Assembly: GCF_029227915.1 (NCBI RefSeq)
Contig: NC_079878.1
Location: 18,292,001 to 18,356,000, forward strand
From: Hydractinia symbiolongicarpus
Lineage: Eukaryota > Cnidaria > Hydrozoa > Anthoathecata > Hydractiniidae
Reading direction: 5' to 3'
Length of the DNA: 64,000 nt
The notes under the pieces are model-generated. The model was not told the DNA's origin. It saw only the letters and a program-made list of their open reading frames with translations, and did not search any database. The first letter of the stretch is position 1; each line of letters opens with the position of its first letter. Made by a program: the position numbers and the translations under genes. This document shows positions 43,015 to 55,248 of this stretch, one piece after another.

Positions 43015-45105
43015 TCTAAATATAAATACCACGGAATTGCATTTTGGATTTAGTCTCTTTTGTTAATTCTAAACCGGTGAACGTAGTCATAACCTTTTTG
43101 TTCCTTTCGCCTACTTCCATTGCTTTTTTTGTTTTTAAACTTGTAAGATCCAACTTTATGGTCAAATCTTAGATATCTTAAACTTCATAACGATTTTAGT
43201 CATATCGCTACACCACAAGCAATAATATTTAATAAATTGATATGCCAAAACGTCTTCGTTTCTTTGTTATGAATGTTAAGTGTAGTGCAGTAGTGTAATT
43301 AAAGTAATAATTTTCAATTTTTTACAAGCATCTGATGATCAATCAGCGTTTTTTTTACCGCTTTGGGCATCTTAAACTTATGACCCTTGATTTGCCCGCT
43401 AATAGTAACACGTTGGTTTGTTCTACCTTTTGTCTTTTTTTAAGAAACATTTATACAATGTCACAGTCAGTTAAAACATGTCAAAAATGTTCCTTTCAAC
43501 ATCTGCACCTGCAGCATTTTCTGCAATCCTTTCTGCAGTTTCAACAAAACTTGCTGGGTCTGTAGTACTGTGAACAGAACTTTGTGGGTTGCTAACAACA
43601 TTTTCGGTCAACTTTTCTTTTCTATTATTAAAGAATTACATGCCATCTGAAATCTTTTAGCCTGCAAGGGCTTTTCATTATAGCTATAATCATCCACAAA
43701 ATTTCTTGTCTCTGACAATTTTATACCAAAAACCAAAAAGTCTAGCAACGTCGGCGAAAGAACATAGCTAGCTGCATATTTTGCAGATATTACGTTCCTT
43801 CTCCTGTTAACGATAAAGGCTTTATATATAAAGGTTGATGTGGAAATCTACTTTCTTAACCCTGACCCTGAGGCCATATTACATCAGGAAACTTTTTCAA
43901 CGTCTACATTCGTTTTAACAGAGACATTTATATAAATTCTAACAAGCGGTTCTTGTGAAATTATCAACACCTACTGAAGATCTTTAAATATATATAACTC
44001 ATTCATTTTTTGGGTTCAATCAGAATAAATTTCAGAAAATTAAAAAAAAATTCCTGATCTGGAAATCTTATAATTTCTAAACCATAAAATAATTCCTGAC
44101 AAAGAAATTTTTTCTGTTTTTTGTAACTTGACCCGAACTGTACACTGATGCCAGACACCATTCTTTATCCGTTTAACATTTTTTAGCATTTTATAAATAC
44201 ATCAGGTTCTAAACAAAATATGTCACTGGCCCAAGCAATATTGCATCTAGAACACACTGCGGTACTGTTAATGCAGAAAACCCCAGGATTTGTTTCATCA
44301 AATTAAACCTTTTTCGCTTTTGCGAAGATGAAACCGTTTGGTTGATTACCATGAAGCACGTGGGAACTTTGTGTTTTATATGATTCAACCGAAAAAAGCA
44401 TCTAAAACTTTTCGCTTGCGAACATAGGAGACCCTCCACCCCGCTCCGCAACACTTTCTATATTGATTTTATTTGCACTTTTGTTCAGTTCTGGCCTGTA
44501 AATTACAGTGAGTTTGGTCAGTAAAATGTACTTCGTAAGACATAATGTGATAATTTATAATTAATTTTGCTTAAATATACCTCTTAGTTATATTTTCACA
44601 TATTATTTGAAGTCTTTGTTTGCTTATTAGGTCTTTTTCGAATCCAGGTCTGTAAATTACAATGTATCTGGTCTGCAAAATGTATTAACTTATTTTGCAA
44701 AACAGTTGCCATACACGTTTTTTTTATAAGACACCTGACGAAGGGCCTAGTTCTAAAAGTTTCTTATTTGTAGCCTGAAATTCCATGTTTTTAGTTCCAA
44801 CAGTTTCTTATTTAGTTTCTTAATTTTCCTAGTAAAATAGGGGTTTCTTATATCAAATAAATAGCTAGTTCTAAAAGTTTCTTTAATCTTTGGACTAGTT
44901 GGTTTTAAAACAAACAAGAAGCCCTGCGGCTTGAAGATTTCCGCTTAAGCAAACATGTTGGAAAGCAATTATATGCGTTGCGATCAAGGACAGTATTAAT
45001 TTAAAAGTTTAAAATGCAAAAAAAAATAAAAATAAAGAAGGTTGAAAACACGAAGAAAAAAGTCGTCTGTAAAGATTTTATGTTCCATAGGTTGTTTTTT
45101 TCAAA
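43015..45105. other. Non-coding stretch
   Basis: No gene recognised. Short open frames near 43335 and 44209 have no known motif. AT-rich with several repeats of the phrase AGTTTCTTA (44750-44890). Confidence 0.4.
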
Positions 45106-45776
45106 TCAGAGAAAGAGTTTAAGCCTGATTGCATCGTGATCACTGAAATAGACAGTTTTAACGAAGGTTTTGACATTAAAAGTATTTAAAACATTCTCAC
45201 GGATATAAACATAGTCAATAAGTGAACCTGATATATAAGTTGGCTTGTTTATATCTAGTGAGAAAATCAAGGAAATAGTTTTCATCGCTAAATGCATTTA
45301 CATTAAAATCTCCGAGTATCAACAGTTTCATTTCCCAAAAAAATGTTGAATAAGGTATAATGACTCATCTCTATTGAGGGAATTTTTACGATATAGAAGC
45401 AAAACATTAATAGCGTTTTCGTGAAACGTTCTTTTGTCATTATAAAAAATATTGCACCAGGAATTTTTACAATATCAAACAATTCTATAGTTTCATTGTA
45501 ACCAACTAAAAGACTAGAAAATTTATCCACATTGTTGTTTGGAATTAAAGTAAAGTAATCTAGTTTTGAGTCGCAATGTGAGTTCAATGGTATCTGAGTT
45601 TCCGTTGGGCATAATAAATCACTTTCCATGAGAACGCGGTCTGGCTTAAAATCGTTTTTATGCTTGTTGTAGGATCTTGTATTAAGCAAAGTGACCATAA
45701 TAGAATTTTCGCTAATTACACCAGGTTCTTTTTGTGTCAATTTTGAATGTAATTGATGTAATTTTGAATTTCGCAT
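45106..45776 (-). pseudogene. Endonuclease domain of Helitron-type element
   Basis: Two frames of an endonuclease/exonuclease/phosphatase domain: KLHQLHSKLTQKEPGVI, IMVTLLNTRSYNKHKNDF, LLCPTETQI (catalytic Glu), a damaged middle with the GDFN motif lost, then SGSLIDYVYI (Asp) and VYFSDHDAIRL (SDHDA, catalytic His). It lies 6 nt downstream of the helicase on the same strand, the order seen in endonuclease-bearing Helitrons (Helentrons). Confidence 0.7.
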
Positions 45777-45782
45777 TTAATT

Positions 45783-47270
45783 TTATTGATCTGTTGCTCG
45801 TGTGTCTGACTTAATAGTTGACTTAGCAAATGTACCCGTTAGGTATAAACTGTCTAAACTTGTGACTCGACTTAATGCAACATAGTTTTGTCCTGAGTGA
45901 AAGGCTCGTTGTTTTAATAAATCAAGACAGACAACAATTTTATCAATCGTTTTTCTTTGAACCTTATGAACAGTGCAGGCCCATGACAGCATTAGTAGGA
46001 ATTGCAGCCGTTTCATAGAAGGTGAAGATGGATTGTGTTTGTTAAATTTGATTTCTTTCTCTCCTCTATTAATTGGAACAACATTTTCTTGAATAGCATA
46101 TGGATCTGTTCTCATAGCTTTAAGTCCAGTATATATGTCTTCCATTTTCATATATATTCTTGTATCGGTTTTCAACCGATGAACAGTACCTATCTGTCCG
46201 TTAATGAGTTTATCAGGTACATCAATATGTGACGTCAACATGACTTTTGCATGAAGTTTTAACAGAAGGTTTCGCGCAAGTCCACCTGTTTCCATTTGAG
46301 TGCGAGTATTAAGATTTTGGACTAATTGCACGGGTATATTTTCTGGAATTTTGTCAATAACTTCGATATTTATTTCGTCCGATGTTATGCTATTAAGCAT
46401 TTTTTTGTTACGCTCAGAGGCAGATTGATTTTCAGCAAATATATAAGTTGCATTTTTGGGGTAATGTGGATCATTTGGTGAAATAAATTTAGATTTTAGT
46501 AAATCTTTGTGTCGCGTTTCTAATTTTTCCACTCTGATATTGTTTAATAATTCAATGAAATGTTGATCACCACGCTGTCTCATAACTTCCGTTAGTTCAG
46601 CAATCTTAAAATGCTTCCAGCAATGTGAAAGATTTAACAATGAATTTTTGTACTCTGCGTAAACTGGCCTTGCTTGAATTGGTGGAAGTTGGTAGAAATC
46701 GCCACAAGCTATAACAGATATTCCTGCAAATGGAATGTCATCTGCGCATCCAAATATTTCGGTTAGCCGTTGATGAATATGTAAAAGTAGCTTGTTTGAA
46801 ACCATTGAGATTTCATCTATTACAATAACTCTTAGTTCTGAAAGCTTGTTTCGCAGCATACATTTCTTTTTATCACTTAACTTAGATATGTTTTTAGTGA
46901 AACTTCTATCCGCTGGTATACCTAAGGCTGAATGTATTGTATTTCCCTCTATATTAATGGCAGCAACACCGGTTGGTGCTAAAATGAGAATTTTATCCTT
47001 TTCTAAGTTTCCTGCACGATAGGAAAGTGCTTTATTTAGCATGTCAGAAATTGTTGTTATTAAATGGGACTTTCCACAACCTGCACTTCCTGTTAGAAAA
47101 ATGTGAATTGGCTTAATTTTATGGTGTGCGTTACATGCTAAACCTTTTACGTAAGTTCTATATGGCAGCCATTTGTCACATTTATTCACGAAAACCTGGG
47201 AAACCAATAAAAACCTTGGTTTTGAATGCATATCCAGGGTTTTTAATATGGAAACAAGGGTTTCCAACAA
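45783..47270 (-). CDS. PIF1-type helicase of a Helitron/Helentron
   Basis: Almost complete SF1B helicase: Walker A GSAGCGKSH, LAPTGVAAINI, VIVIDEISM (Walker B), CGDFYQLPPI (motif III), WKHFKIAELTEVMRQ, WACTVHKVQRKTID (motif V, with Arg where Gly is expected), QNYVALSRVTSL (motif VI). The first ~30 codons (from 47270 to about 47190) come from an unrelated AAACCTGGG-type repeat, so the true N-terminus, including any Rep (HUH) domain, is missing. Helicase unwinds DNA at the transposition fork in rolling-circle elements. Confidence 0.8.
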   Translation of the reverse strand: MLETLVSILKTLDMHSKPRFLLVSQVFVNKCDKWLPYRTYVKGLACNAHHKIKPIHIFLTGSAGCGKSHLITTISDMLNKALSYRAGNLEKDKILILAPTGVAAINIEGNTIHSALGIPADRSFTKNISKLSDKKKCMLRNKLSELRVIVIDEISMVSNKLLLHIHQRLTEIFGCADDIPFAGISVIACGDFYQLPPIQARPVYAEYKNSLLNLSHCWKHFKIAELTEVMRQRGDQHFIELLNNIRVEKLETRHKDLLKSKFISPNDPHYPKNATYIFAENQSASERNKKMLNSITSDEINIEVIDKIPENIPVQLVQNLNTRTQMETGGLARNLLLKLHAKVMLTSHIDVPDKLINGQIGTVHRLKTDTRIYMKMEDIYTGLKAMRTDPYAIQENVVPINRGEKEIKFNKHNPSSPSMKRLQFLLMLSWACTVHKVQRKTIDKIVVCLDLLKQRAFHSGQNYVALSRVTSLDSLYLTGTFAKSTIKSDTRATDQ

Positions 47271-47335
47271 TGAAAACCCGGGTTCTCGTTAAAAACCCGT
47301 GTTTTTAAACAAAACCTGGGTTCTGACTTACGGGT
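47190..47335. repeat. Short internal repeat of AAACCYGGGTTT words
   Basis: Interspersed AACCTGGG/AACCCGGG/AACCCGTG words in both orientations (CCTGGGAAACC, CCAGGGTTTTTAA, ACCCGGGTTCTCG, AACCTGGGTTCTG). It joins the helicase frame and gives it a false start. Confidence 0.5.
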
Positions 47336-47804
47336 GTAATGGCTTAACTTACCAAATTATACCAAGCAACACAATTTCATGACCAGAAAGCAGCGCATGC
47401 GGAAACAAAAATAGAGACTTAAAGCGTTTAACATTCATTGATTTTTTCACTTATCGCCCAAAACATTGTTTAGTTAAATACAAGCGTGTTTTGACATTTT
47501 TTTTCTTAATGATCTTTAAAATTGTCTATATATGGAGAACAAAAATTGTAATTTTCTCAATACTTGATCAAGGCTGCAGTATACAGCCGAAAGGTAGTCG
47601 AAAAAGAAATATGTAAAAAAACACTTGTGTTTAATTGTTTATTGAACATATCTAACTCGCACCATTGTTTAGTTACTTAGGAAAAAACGTTCCAACAATT
47701 GTTTAATTGTTTAGATTTATATTATGGTTTGAATTTTTATTTTGCAAGAATTTATCGTTTAAACCTCCGAACATGAGCTCAACCCGTAAAAGCACCTCCC
47801 TTAA
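47336..47804. other. Non-coding stretch
   Basis: No gene seen; ends in a TTAA that flanks the next element. Confidence 0.35.
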
Positions 47805-49394
47805 GGTGGCTCACCACCAAATAACCTATATCGCAGAGAATTGTCTTTTCTAAAGTTAATTGATGAGGATATCATAGTAGGCGACAGTACGACAAAATTA
47901 AGTCTAAAATTTAGTTGATTGGTTGCCATGGTTACCCGTTGCTAGGTAAAATAGGAGCAAAATATGATATTTTGCTGCTCGACGCTAAACCAAATAACTT
48001 TTTTATATGTTATAGGTATATTTCGCCGTTATATAATTGTTACAGGTTAAAATATCTTGTAATATATAAAAATGGCACAAATTGCCTTATCACTAAGCCC
48101 CGTTGTTAAGCAAAAAGAAAGAGAGAGTTAAAGTAATACTTAATATAATGAAGCAATATTCTAATTATATATATTCCATAAAAGGATTAGTTGAATTTAC
48201 AAAGGTCTATGTGAGAGTTAGCCAGGAGACCCAGCGTAATTTTTCTTACCACCGGGAAATCGGAGTAGTTAAGGTGGGGAAAATTACGCTGGGTCTCAAA
48301 CGATTTTTCCGCGGCCAAAATCTGGCCGCGCTTTTTGATTGGCTAATTCTATTTTTCTTTGCTGACGTGGTCCATGTCGGGGAAAGCACTTTTCATCCGA
48401 ATATTCCATCGAGTGGTTTCACTAACCCTAACAAACATTAGTAAACTATAAAGTTCTTACCACAGTAAGATGTGGCCAAGCTTGGTAAACAACTCACAGA
48501 TAAATTAAAATGGCCTCCGAAGCGATTAGTCACATTGTCCAATTTAAACTCGAGGTTTCCGCTGAGTCATTCGTGAATAACATGCGCTATTTGGAGCGCC
48601 TTTTTGCCCGCGTATGTTTCTCAAGGGTCACGCGTAGGGATTGAGTGAAACGCATTTTCGTAAGGCTGACTCGTCGCCTAGATAACTGATGCGGTATTTC
48701 TTGGACGGAAAAAAAGCTAAAACAGGGCGAAACTGGACAAGATAACTGAAAGACAAAACTTCGATTTGAAAATCGGTTTCAGTTAAGCCCTAGGTAATTT
48801 ATAATGTCTGCATCCCACAGAAGAAATCGTAAAGCATGTGTTCTTCGATCTTGAGAATTCTTGCTTCGCCTGGATTCCGAACTTAAATGGAAAAAACGTG
48901 TTTAAAGATTATTTTATGGACATTCTAGACTTGTGGATCGACAAAAGGTGTACGGCAGCACTATTTTGACCTGAAAAGCACCAAATACCTAAGACCTTAA
49001 GTCTTCAGTCTAATTGATGACGAAGAAACCCTGACGAGTTCACTTCGGAGGGTGGATCGGTAAGACAGCTTTCTGACTGCGTGTGGAACACCACATTTAA
49101 TATTCATAACTGTCATTTAAACTCTTAGGAGGCCCTAAAGTATCATCCAGCTTTTGCAAAGCATTAAACATCGACGGAGGGGCAAGAAAACTGTCTAAAA
49201 AAGCGAAAATTGTTGCTAAGGGCGTTGCTATGCACTTATATTTGTGGTTGGTTGGAGAAAGTGCCAGATTGCGCAATAAAAACCGAAATTTGTCATAAGA
49301 ACTACTTGCCACGGTATTTTAAGGTGAATTTGGTGTCAGAAAACAGGTAAAAGATAATTCTTCAAATGTAGACATTATTTGGTGGTGAACCACC
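47805..49394. mobile_element. TTAA-flanked transposon, 1590 bp
   Basis: 20-bp TIRs GGTGGCTCACCACCAAATAA (47805-47824) and the complement at 49375-49394 with one mismatch, each flanked by TTAA (47801-47804, 49395-49398). The TTAA duplication suits piggyBac- or Kolobok-type families. It encloses the right copy of the 355-bp inverted repeat. No transposase seen. Confidence 0.7.
48219..48573 (-). repeat. Right copy of the 355-bp inverted repeat
   Basis: Mirror of 41933-42286 with the same internal 19-bp palindrome (48227-48298 region). Because it lies inside a TTAA element it may be an independent insertion rather than a terminal repeat of the 6.6-kb segment. Confidence 0.75.
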
Positions 49395-49398
49395 TTAA

Positions 49399-49700
49399 AG
49401 GCGCGTAATCACCCTGTTGGCAAATTTTTTTGATGTGCCTATTTTATTGTAAAAACTGAAAGATATACATGAGAAAACACTATTCTGAAATTTTATTGAA
49501 AACTGACAACCAGAACATGTTCAAATGTTTCATAGAAATTACAAACTCACCCCAATTTCTCTTCAACAACAATATTTCAAAATATTAAAGTACCATTATT
49601 TCTAGTTTTATTAAGTTTTAGATACTCAAACTTTCAGGAAAGTTAGAGCTCGGTCTGTATGTACATGTTAATTTTCTTCGATCAAGGTGATTACGCGCCT
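49399..49700. mobile_element. 302-bp TTAA MITE
   Basis: Perfect 15-bp TIRs AGGCGCGTAATCACC / GGTGATTACGCGCCT flanked by TTAA on both sides (49395-49398 and 49701-49704). Its left TTAA is also the right TTAA of the 1590-bp element. Confidence 0.8.
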
Positions 49701-49710
49701 TTAAGCCAAT

Positions 49711-50180
49711 TAAGTATGCTGAATATATTGGTGACGTCAAAATGTTGATTTTTTTGTCACCTAAATGTTATTTTGGGTCAAAAATTGGTCCAAAAATTAA
49801 AAATACTCCATTCTCGACCAAATTTGCCACAGTTTAGTTAACAAAAAATCATGCTGAACATGATGGTGAGCTCAAAACGTTGATTTTTTGACACCTAAAT
49901 ATCATTTTGGGCCAAAATTAGTCCTAAAAGTGCTTCTTTTTCGACGAACTTTGGCACAGTTAATCATGCTGGTGAGATCAGAATGTTGATACTTTGACTC
50001 CTGAATGCTGTTTTAGGTCAAAATTGGTCCAAAAATTAAAACTGCTTTGTTTTGGATAAAATGCGGCACAGTTAACAAAAAAAGTATGCTGAACATGATG
50101 GTGACATCAAAATGTTGATTTTTTGTCACCTGAATGCCGTTTGAGGCTAAAATTGTTCTAAAAATTAAAACTTCGTTTTC
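49711..50180. repeat. Second array of the ~130-bp satellite, about four copies
   Basis: Units carry TATGCTGAACATGATGGTGA and CAAAATTGGTCCAAAAATTAAAA as at 14785-15440, but are more diverged and one unit is shortened (about 49972). Confidence 0.8.
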
Positions 50181-52464
50181 GAAAAATAACGAGATAGTCT
50201 ATTCAGCTGATGCTCCATCTTGTTACCACTTAGAGATGAGATGGCTCCTTCTCGGGGATTGAAAAATGAAATCAGTTTTGACAAAAAAAATCATCAGGAA
50301 ACAGGAAACAGGAACAGGGAAAGCATCGTAAAAGCAAATTTGATTATCCAAAATAAAATAACAATTTTGACAAAAGTTGGCTCAAGGTACAGAAAATGTA
50401 ATGTTGATCACATCAAAATTTTGATATTTTTTATTTTCGACAAAAAAATGCTAAAACACGGGTACCGTTAAAATAATATCGCAACTTTTAGTCATTCAGA
50501 ACTAAAATATATAAAAAAGCCTCCTTATAGCAAGAGTCTGCTGTGTTTTATATTTATAAATATAAGTAGCCTCGTTAGTTAGGCCTCGCAAAGTTTTTTG
50601 AAAAGAATTGCGAAAGTTTATGCCCTTTAAAATATGTTGAAATAGGCTATTCACGAAAGTTAATTCTTGCGAAATATGTTTTACTCTGTAATTCCTTTTG
50701 TGGGGGATAAACAAATTTCCCTTATATCACTTTCATCCTCATTCATTCGCGAAAGTTATTTCTCAATTGGATTTCCCTTGATTTCGCGTATTTTTTGGCT
50801 CGCGAAAGTTTCTTTTTTAAAGTAGTGTTACATGTTGTTACTAATTACCGTCAATATGGTGGTATATAGCTGTCGTTGGTGGTATATAGCCGTCTATTGT
50901 AACAGAGTTCGTCGTATATAACTCACAATATAGCCCAATACGGCGCTTTTACTCGAATAGTCAGTTGGGATACACTTCCATTTCAAAATAGAGCAGAAGT
51001 TGCATTTTTGCTTACAACAATAACATAGTTTTCCCGATGTGACAGGAGCAAATCAGAAGAAACATGTTGTCTTATCGCAACAATCCTATTATAGGATGAG
51101 CAAAAGTTAATTAAAATTCTGTAGCGTGTAATTACACAAGCAGAGGTAAAGTAGAATAATAGAGATTAAGCCATTTTGAAATAGCAGAGAAATTTTTAAC
51201 TGATTTTCAAACAATTTGGCAGTTTTTGTTGTTGTAAAACACAGTATCGTTACCGATCATTATACGGTTTCAAATATTGAAATATCAAATAGACTTCGAA
51301 AATATGTCAAGAAATTTGACTAAGAGAATTTAGTGTTCGTAAGTTAAAACGATATTTAAAAGTCTTGTCTCGTATACTTATGATTTTTAGTTGAGAATTG
51401 GTCTGAAAAGATCTTAGGTGTAACATTTAACTTTATACATATGGATCAATATTTTTAATATGTAAAACGCCAACGTTTAAATGAACATCTGGCTTAACCC
51501 TATTCGGTCCGGGGGGGGGGGGGGCGGATTCCGCCCCCCCTGACGGTTTTTTTTTAATAACTCCTTATTGCTTTGTTATATGGCTATGATACTTACTGAG
51601 TTTCAACATTTATCTATTAGACACCTGCATGCAAATTTTTTAGGTCCCATACCTTTCAGAGGCTTTGATATTGGCCATTACTCGAAACTACCCCTAAAAA
51701 TCTCTATGAAATCCTTATAATGAAGAAAATATAATAACTCCTGTTAGGATTATCCTTAGAACTTGAAACTTGCAACACAACTTTGTTTCATTAAGAAGAA
51801 TCATTTTGAATAATTTGAACACGTGGCTAATCCGATTTCCCGATTTTGTCGGATTTTACCCGAAAATCGGAAAAAAACGGATTTTCGGGCACTTTTTGGC
51901 AATTTTTTTATCCGATCCATGTAAAAACCGGAAGATATGTTAAATAACTTTTATTTAGCTTTCAGAAACTTCAAACAGAATGTAAAAATTCGCTCTAGAA
52001 CAAAAGTAATTATATTTTAAGCAGATAGTGGCATTTTTAACAATTTTTAAGCTTTTGATGACGTCACAGAAAATGTGCTGACGCAAGCAAAATTTTTTTG
52101 GCGCCATTTTGTTCCTTTTATGATGTACTATAAGTGTGCCAAGTTTGATTCAATTTGAACAACCCTATGAAAAGTTATAACCCACTAAATGCCCACGTCG
52201 AAATACATAAAATAAATAAAAATAAAATAAATAAATAAAAATTTATAAGTCATATTTGCATTTCAGGTGGAAATTACGTATATACTTCACGTCATATTAT
52301 AAAATAAAATATGTGTAACTATATATCTGGGAAAAAGAGCAAGTACAAACAGTAAAATTAAAAAACAAACATTTCTTCCTGCGGATCTAGTAAAATAAAC
52401 CTTTTTGCTTTTGATTGGAACGTTGTGAAAGAGTAAGTTTCATTTGCAATTGATATTTGAATTT
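50181..52464. other. Non-coding stretch with G-run hairpin
   Basis: No gene recognised. It contains a run of 14 G (51511-51524) merging into a palindrome GGGGGGGCGGA-T-TCCGCCCCCCC (about 51518-51540), and an (AAAT)n tract near 52205-52245. Confidence 0.5.
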
Positions 52465-52680
52465 CGCATCCATATATATCAATAACGTATTTCCAGGAAT
52501 ATCGCATCCATATATATATCAATAACGACATTTCCAGGAATATAGCATCCATATATATCAATAAAGTATTTCCAGGAATATAGCATCCATATATATCAAT
52601 CGCCTCCATACACCAATAACGATATTTTCAGGAATATCGCATCCATACATCAATAACGACATTTCCAGGAATCATCCATA
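52465..52680. repeat. Minisatellite, ~38-bp unit, about five copies
   Basis: Unit CGCATCCATATATATCAATAACGTATTTCCAGGAATAT with small changes; the last copies are shortened. Open frames across it are repeat artefacts. Confidence 0.8.
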
Positions 52681-52854
52681 CATTGCAAGAAACCAATAAG
52701 AGCAGTGGTGTATTTGTTACATGTTATCTTTAAGGGCAGCCCGATTTTAGCACGTCTAGCTCTACATTTTTTCCAAATTCTGTTAACTGTCAACCTCGCC
52801 CCCAGGACGCCGTCCAAATATAAGCCTAACCAGTCCTGGGGACGAAGTTGTTAA

Positions 52855-53085
52855 CCCTTTCACTACGTGTGACCCGCATAGCGACTCATCTTGGTTGCCA
52901 TCTTTTAAAGGCTATATTGGATTCTAATGACTTGACACTCTAGATCAGTTTTTCTGAAAGTAGCCTGTTTTTCCTACGAAGTGAAATGGTTTTGGGTCCG
53001 CATACCCAAATGCGAAGCGAGGTGACGCAGCGAAACTTTTGAATTACCTTTTTTCGAAAATGCACACATTTTCATACGAAAAGGG
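52855..53085. mobile_element. 231-bp TTAA MITE (probable)
   Basis: TTAACCCTTT at 52851 and AAAGGGTTAA ending 53089, with further weaker complementarity (CACTACG / CATACGAA). Interior is GC-richer than its surroundings and has inverted words (GGGTCCGCATACCC). Confidence 0.5.
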
Positions 53086-53645
53086 TTAAGCACGTAATTT
53101 ATTTTTAGCATTCAAAGCACGAGAAATGCGTAATTAAGTAGACTACCAGGAAAAGAGGTTGACATCGTTGGTAAAATTTAGTCGTTAAAAAGGGAGTACA
53201 TTTTGCTCAAGTGACTAATATTTTTACCGACTAAAAATTTTTAATGAACATTTTTTGCTGACTTTTTTATCGCTAAGGTATTTAAAGATTTATTTAGCTT
53301 AAACATTTCCACTACTAAGCTGCTTAACAAAGTTCAATTCCAAATTTTAAACTCTGGGACAATGGGATCGTGCATGCAAAAAATGCGCTCACACATAGAA
53401 AAGACAGACTTGTTCGGAGTATGATGAAAGCTTCCGATTATATATATTTAATAAAAAAAATGTACAACATAAAATCACTCTAGTAATCGAATAGTCTAAA
53501 CCATGTAAAAGCCTAATTGATCCCATTTTACATACTTTACTCGTACTTCGCGTGACTCGCAGACTTAATTCAAGGATTGAAAATTTCACACATACAAAAA
53601 AAAGAAAAACACGATTTTGCGAAATAAACAAAACTTAAGTTAGCC
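53086..53645. other. Non-coding stretch
   Basis: No gene recognised between the MITE and the integrase gene. Confidence 0.35.
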
Positions 53646-55248
53646 TTAAGTAGCGATACACGCCTCAACAAATTTTACCACGTCACCGTAAATGTCAATT
53701 CCGTCGCAACTTGAATTAGCAAGAGGTGACGTGTTCATCTTTAAATCGATTAACTGCGTATTTGTCAAAGGTGTAGGGATGCGACTTAAAATATTACAAA
53801 TGTCATTCAACCAAATGATTTCTACCAAATTGTTTATCTGAAAATCCGTAATTATCCTTTGTCGTTCATTTGGGCTTAGACGGAAAATATTGTTCATGGA
53901 TGTTAGGTCTTCATCTCTACTCTGTGCACAACCCTTATGCCACAATTGCAGAGGCGAAAAACTATTTTCCGAACGAAGCGGATGTTCATTATGGGCCCTT
54001 CTTCAACGCTCCAAACTGGCAGCGATACGCGGTTTGAAAACATAATGTAATGCAAACAAGTGTATATAATTTTCCACGTCCAATATATTGTGAGTCTCCA
54101 TATGATTAAATAATTCATGATATACACACAAAACGTTTGTATATACGTCTCTCCATAACCGTTTGATTCTTTGGTTATGGACTGAATTGCCTCTTATACA
54201 CCGTTTACTATCAGATACCTGGTTCATAAAGTCTTCTACATGATTAAATTCTGTACCACCGTCCATACGAATTCTTGATGGTATCCCATACTCTTGCACG
54301 CCTTTTATAAAGCAGTTGTATGCCGTTAGAGCAGTATTATCCGTCGTCACGTCAAGATTCATAATAAGGCGAGAATATCCATCGATACAACCATGTATAA
54401 CAAAATTCCATCTAAAAAAGGAAAATACGCTTGGGAAACGCTTTAATATAACCCAGCCCTTATGGAGTCAAACAGAAGGAAAATTACATTTCCATGCTAG
54501 TATAAAAATATATTTATGCTGACCTGATAATCTTATGATTAGAATCGATATGCCATAACGAATTTGCGTTGGAACGGAATACATCCTACGTTTAACAGTT
54601 TGTGCCCAGCGATTAGCTGTACCAACAGGATCAACTTCTGCCAGCATAGTTCGAACTCTTTCTCGTTGAATTACCATAGGAGCGTACTGAGATCGTAAAA
54701 GAGAAACCATTTCTCTATAGCCAGAGTTTGGGTAAAGTTTGTTCAGTTCAATGATTTTTTCTTTGACTACGGAGTAAGGAGCACCGCTAAAACGGTTCTT
54801 TTGACTGTCCATATTGTTTTTTTTCATAAACATATAGATTGTGTTCCTTTGCACATTTTCACCAAGAAGTCCATGAGAAGCAATTTGCCGTACACTGAAT
54901 ACCATAGAAAGTAGGTGCTCTAAGTTTTGTTTGTCGGTGGCGACTTCAGGTGCACCTTTTCTACCAGTTCTGTTTCTTGGTAGAGTGCCGCTATTACTCA
55001 TAGTTACTGAAGAGGAGTTGGTCGTTTGCAAGGCTCCTGACATTGTTTGCACCAACCTGTCTATTCTGTCGGATATCGTGTAGCGTTTCAAACTGTCATT
55101 AACAGAATATCGTATCCTTTCAAAATTTCTCTGTACCTCTTCCAGAAGCCTTTGCTTCTGGAAGAGGTACAGAGAAAGAACTCACAAATCTGTCAATGTC
55201 GTCTCACCTTCTCTCTATGATCCGTACAAGATCTCCAGATGAAGTCAT
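53646..55248 (-). pseudogene. rve integrase-core gene with two introns
   Basis: ATG at 55246-55248 (MTSSGDLVRIIERR), donor AAG^GTGAGA at 55207, a short intron, then LLEEVQRNFERIRYSVND and a helix-turn-helix region to RMYSVP. After a 1-nt shift near 54570 comes LWHIDSNHK (first Asp); a second intron 54412-54523 (GTCAGC...TTTTTTAG) joins it to CIDGYSRLI. Then RIRMDGGTEFN (second Asp, Glu-less variant), RGNSVHNQRIKRLWRDVY (Glu equivalent expected in QRIERLW is Lys), HYVFKPRIAASLER, a TGA, and PLRSENSFSPLQLWHKG. Related genes are multi-copy in cnidarians. Confidence 0.75.
55126..55177. other. 24-bp perfect hairpin at the intron-1/exon-2 border
   Basis: Arms 55126-55149 and 55154-55177 (TTTCTCTGTACCTCTTCCAGAAGC and its complement) with a CTTT loop. 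On the gene strand one arm is a polypyrimidine tract with CCAG, the other is the first exon-2 codons. It looks like a recent inverted duplication of the exon start. Confidence 0.6.

Noticed and set aside
44209-44454. 81-codon minus-strand frame
   Set aside because: No motif, no neighbours, composition like surrounding non-coding DNA.
49097-49312. 71-codon minus-strand frame inside the TTAA element
   Set aside because: No recognisable domain and no support beyond being open.
51511-51541. G-run hairpin as a rho-type or G-quadruplex control element
   Set aside because: No gene lies nearby; it resembles ordinary repeat debris, though it could form unusual structure.
52358-52609. 83-codon frame with repeated IYGCYIPG-like peptide
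   Set aside because: It is a translation of the 38-bp minisatellite.
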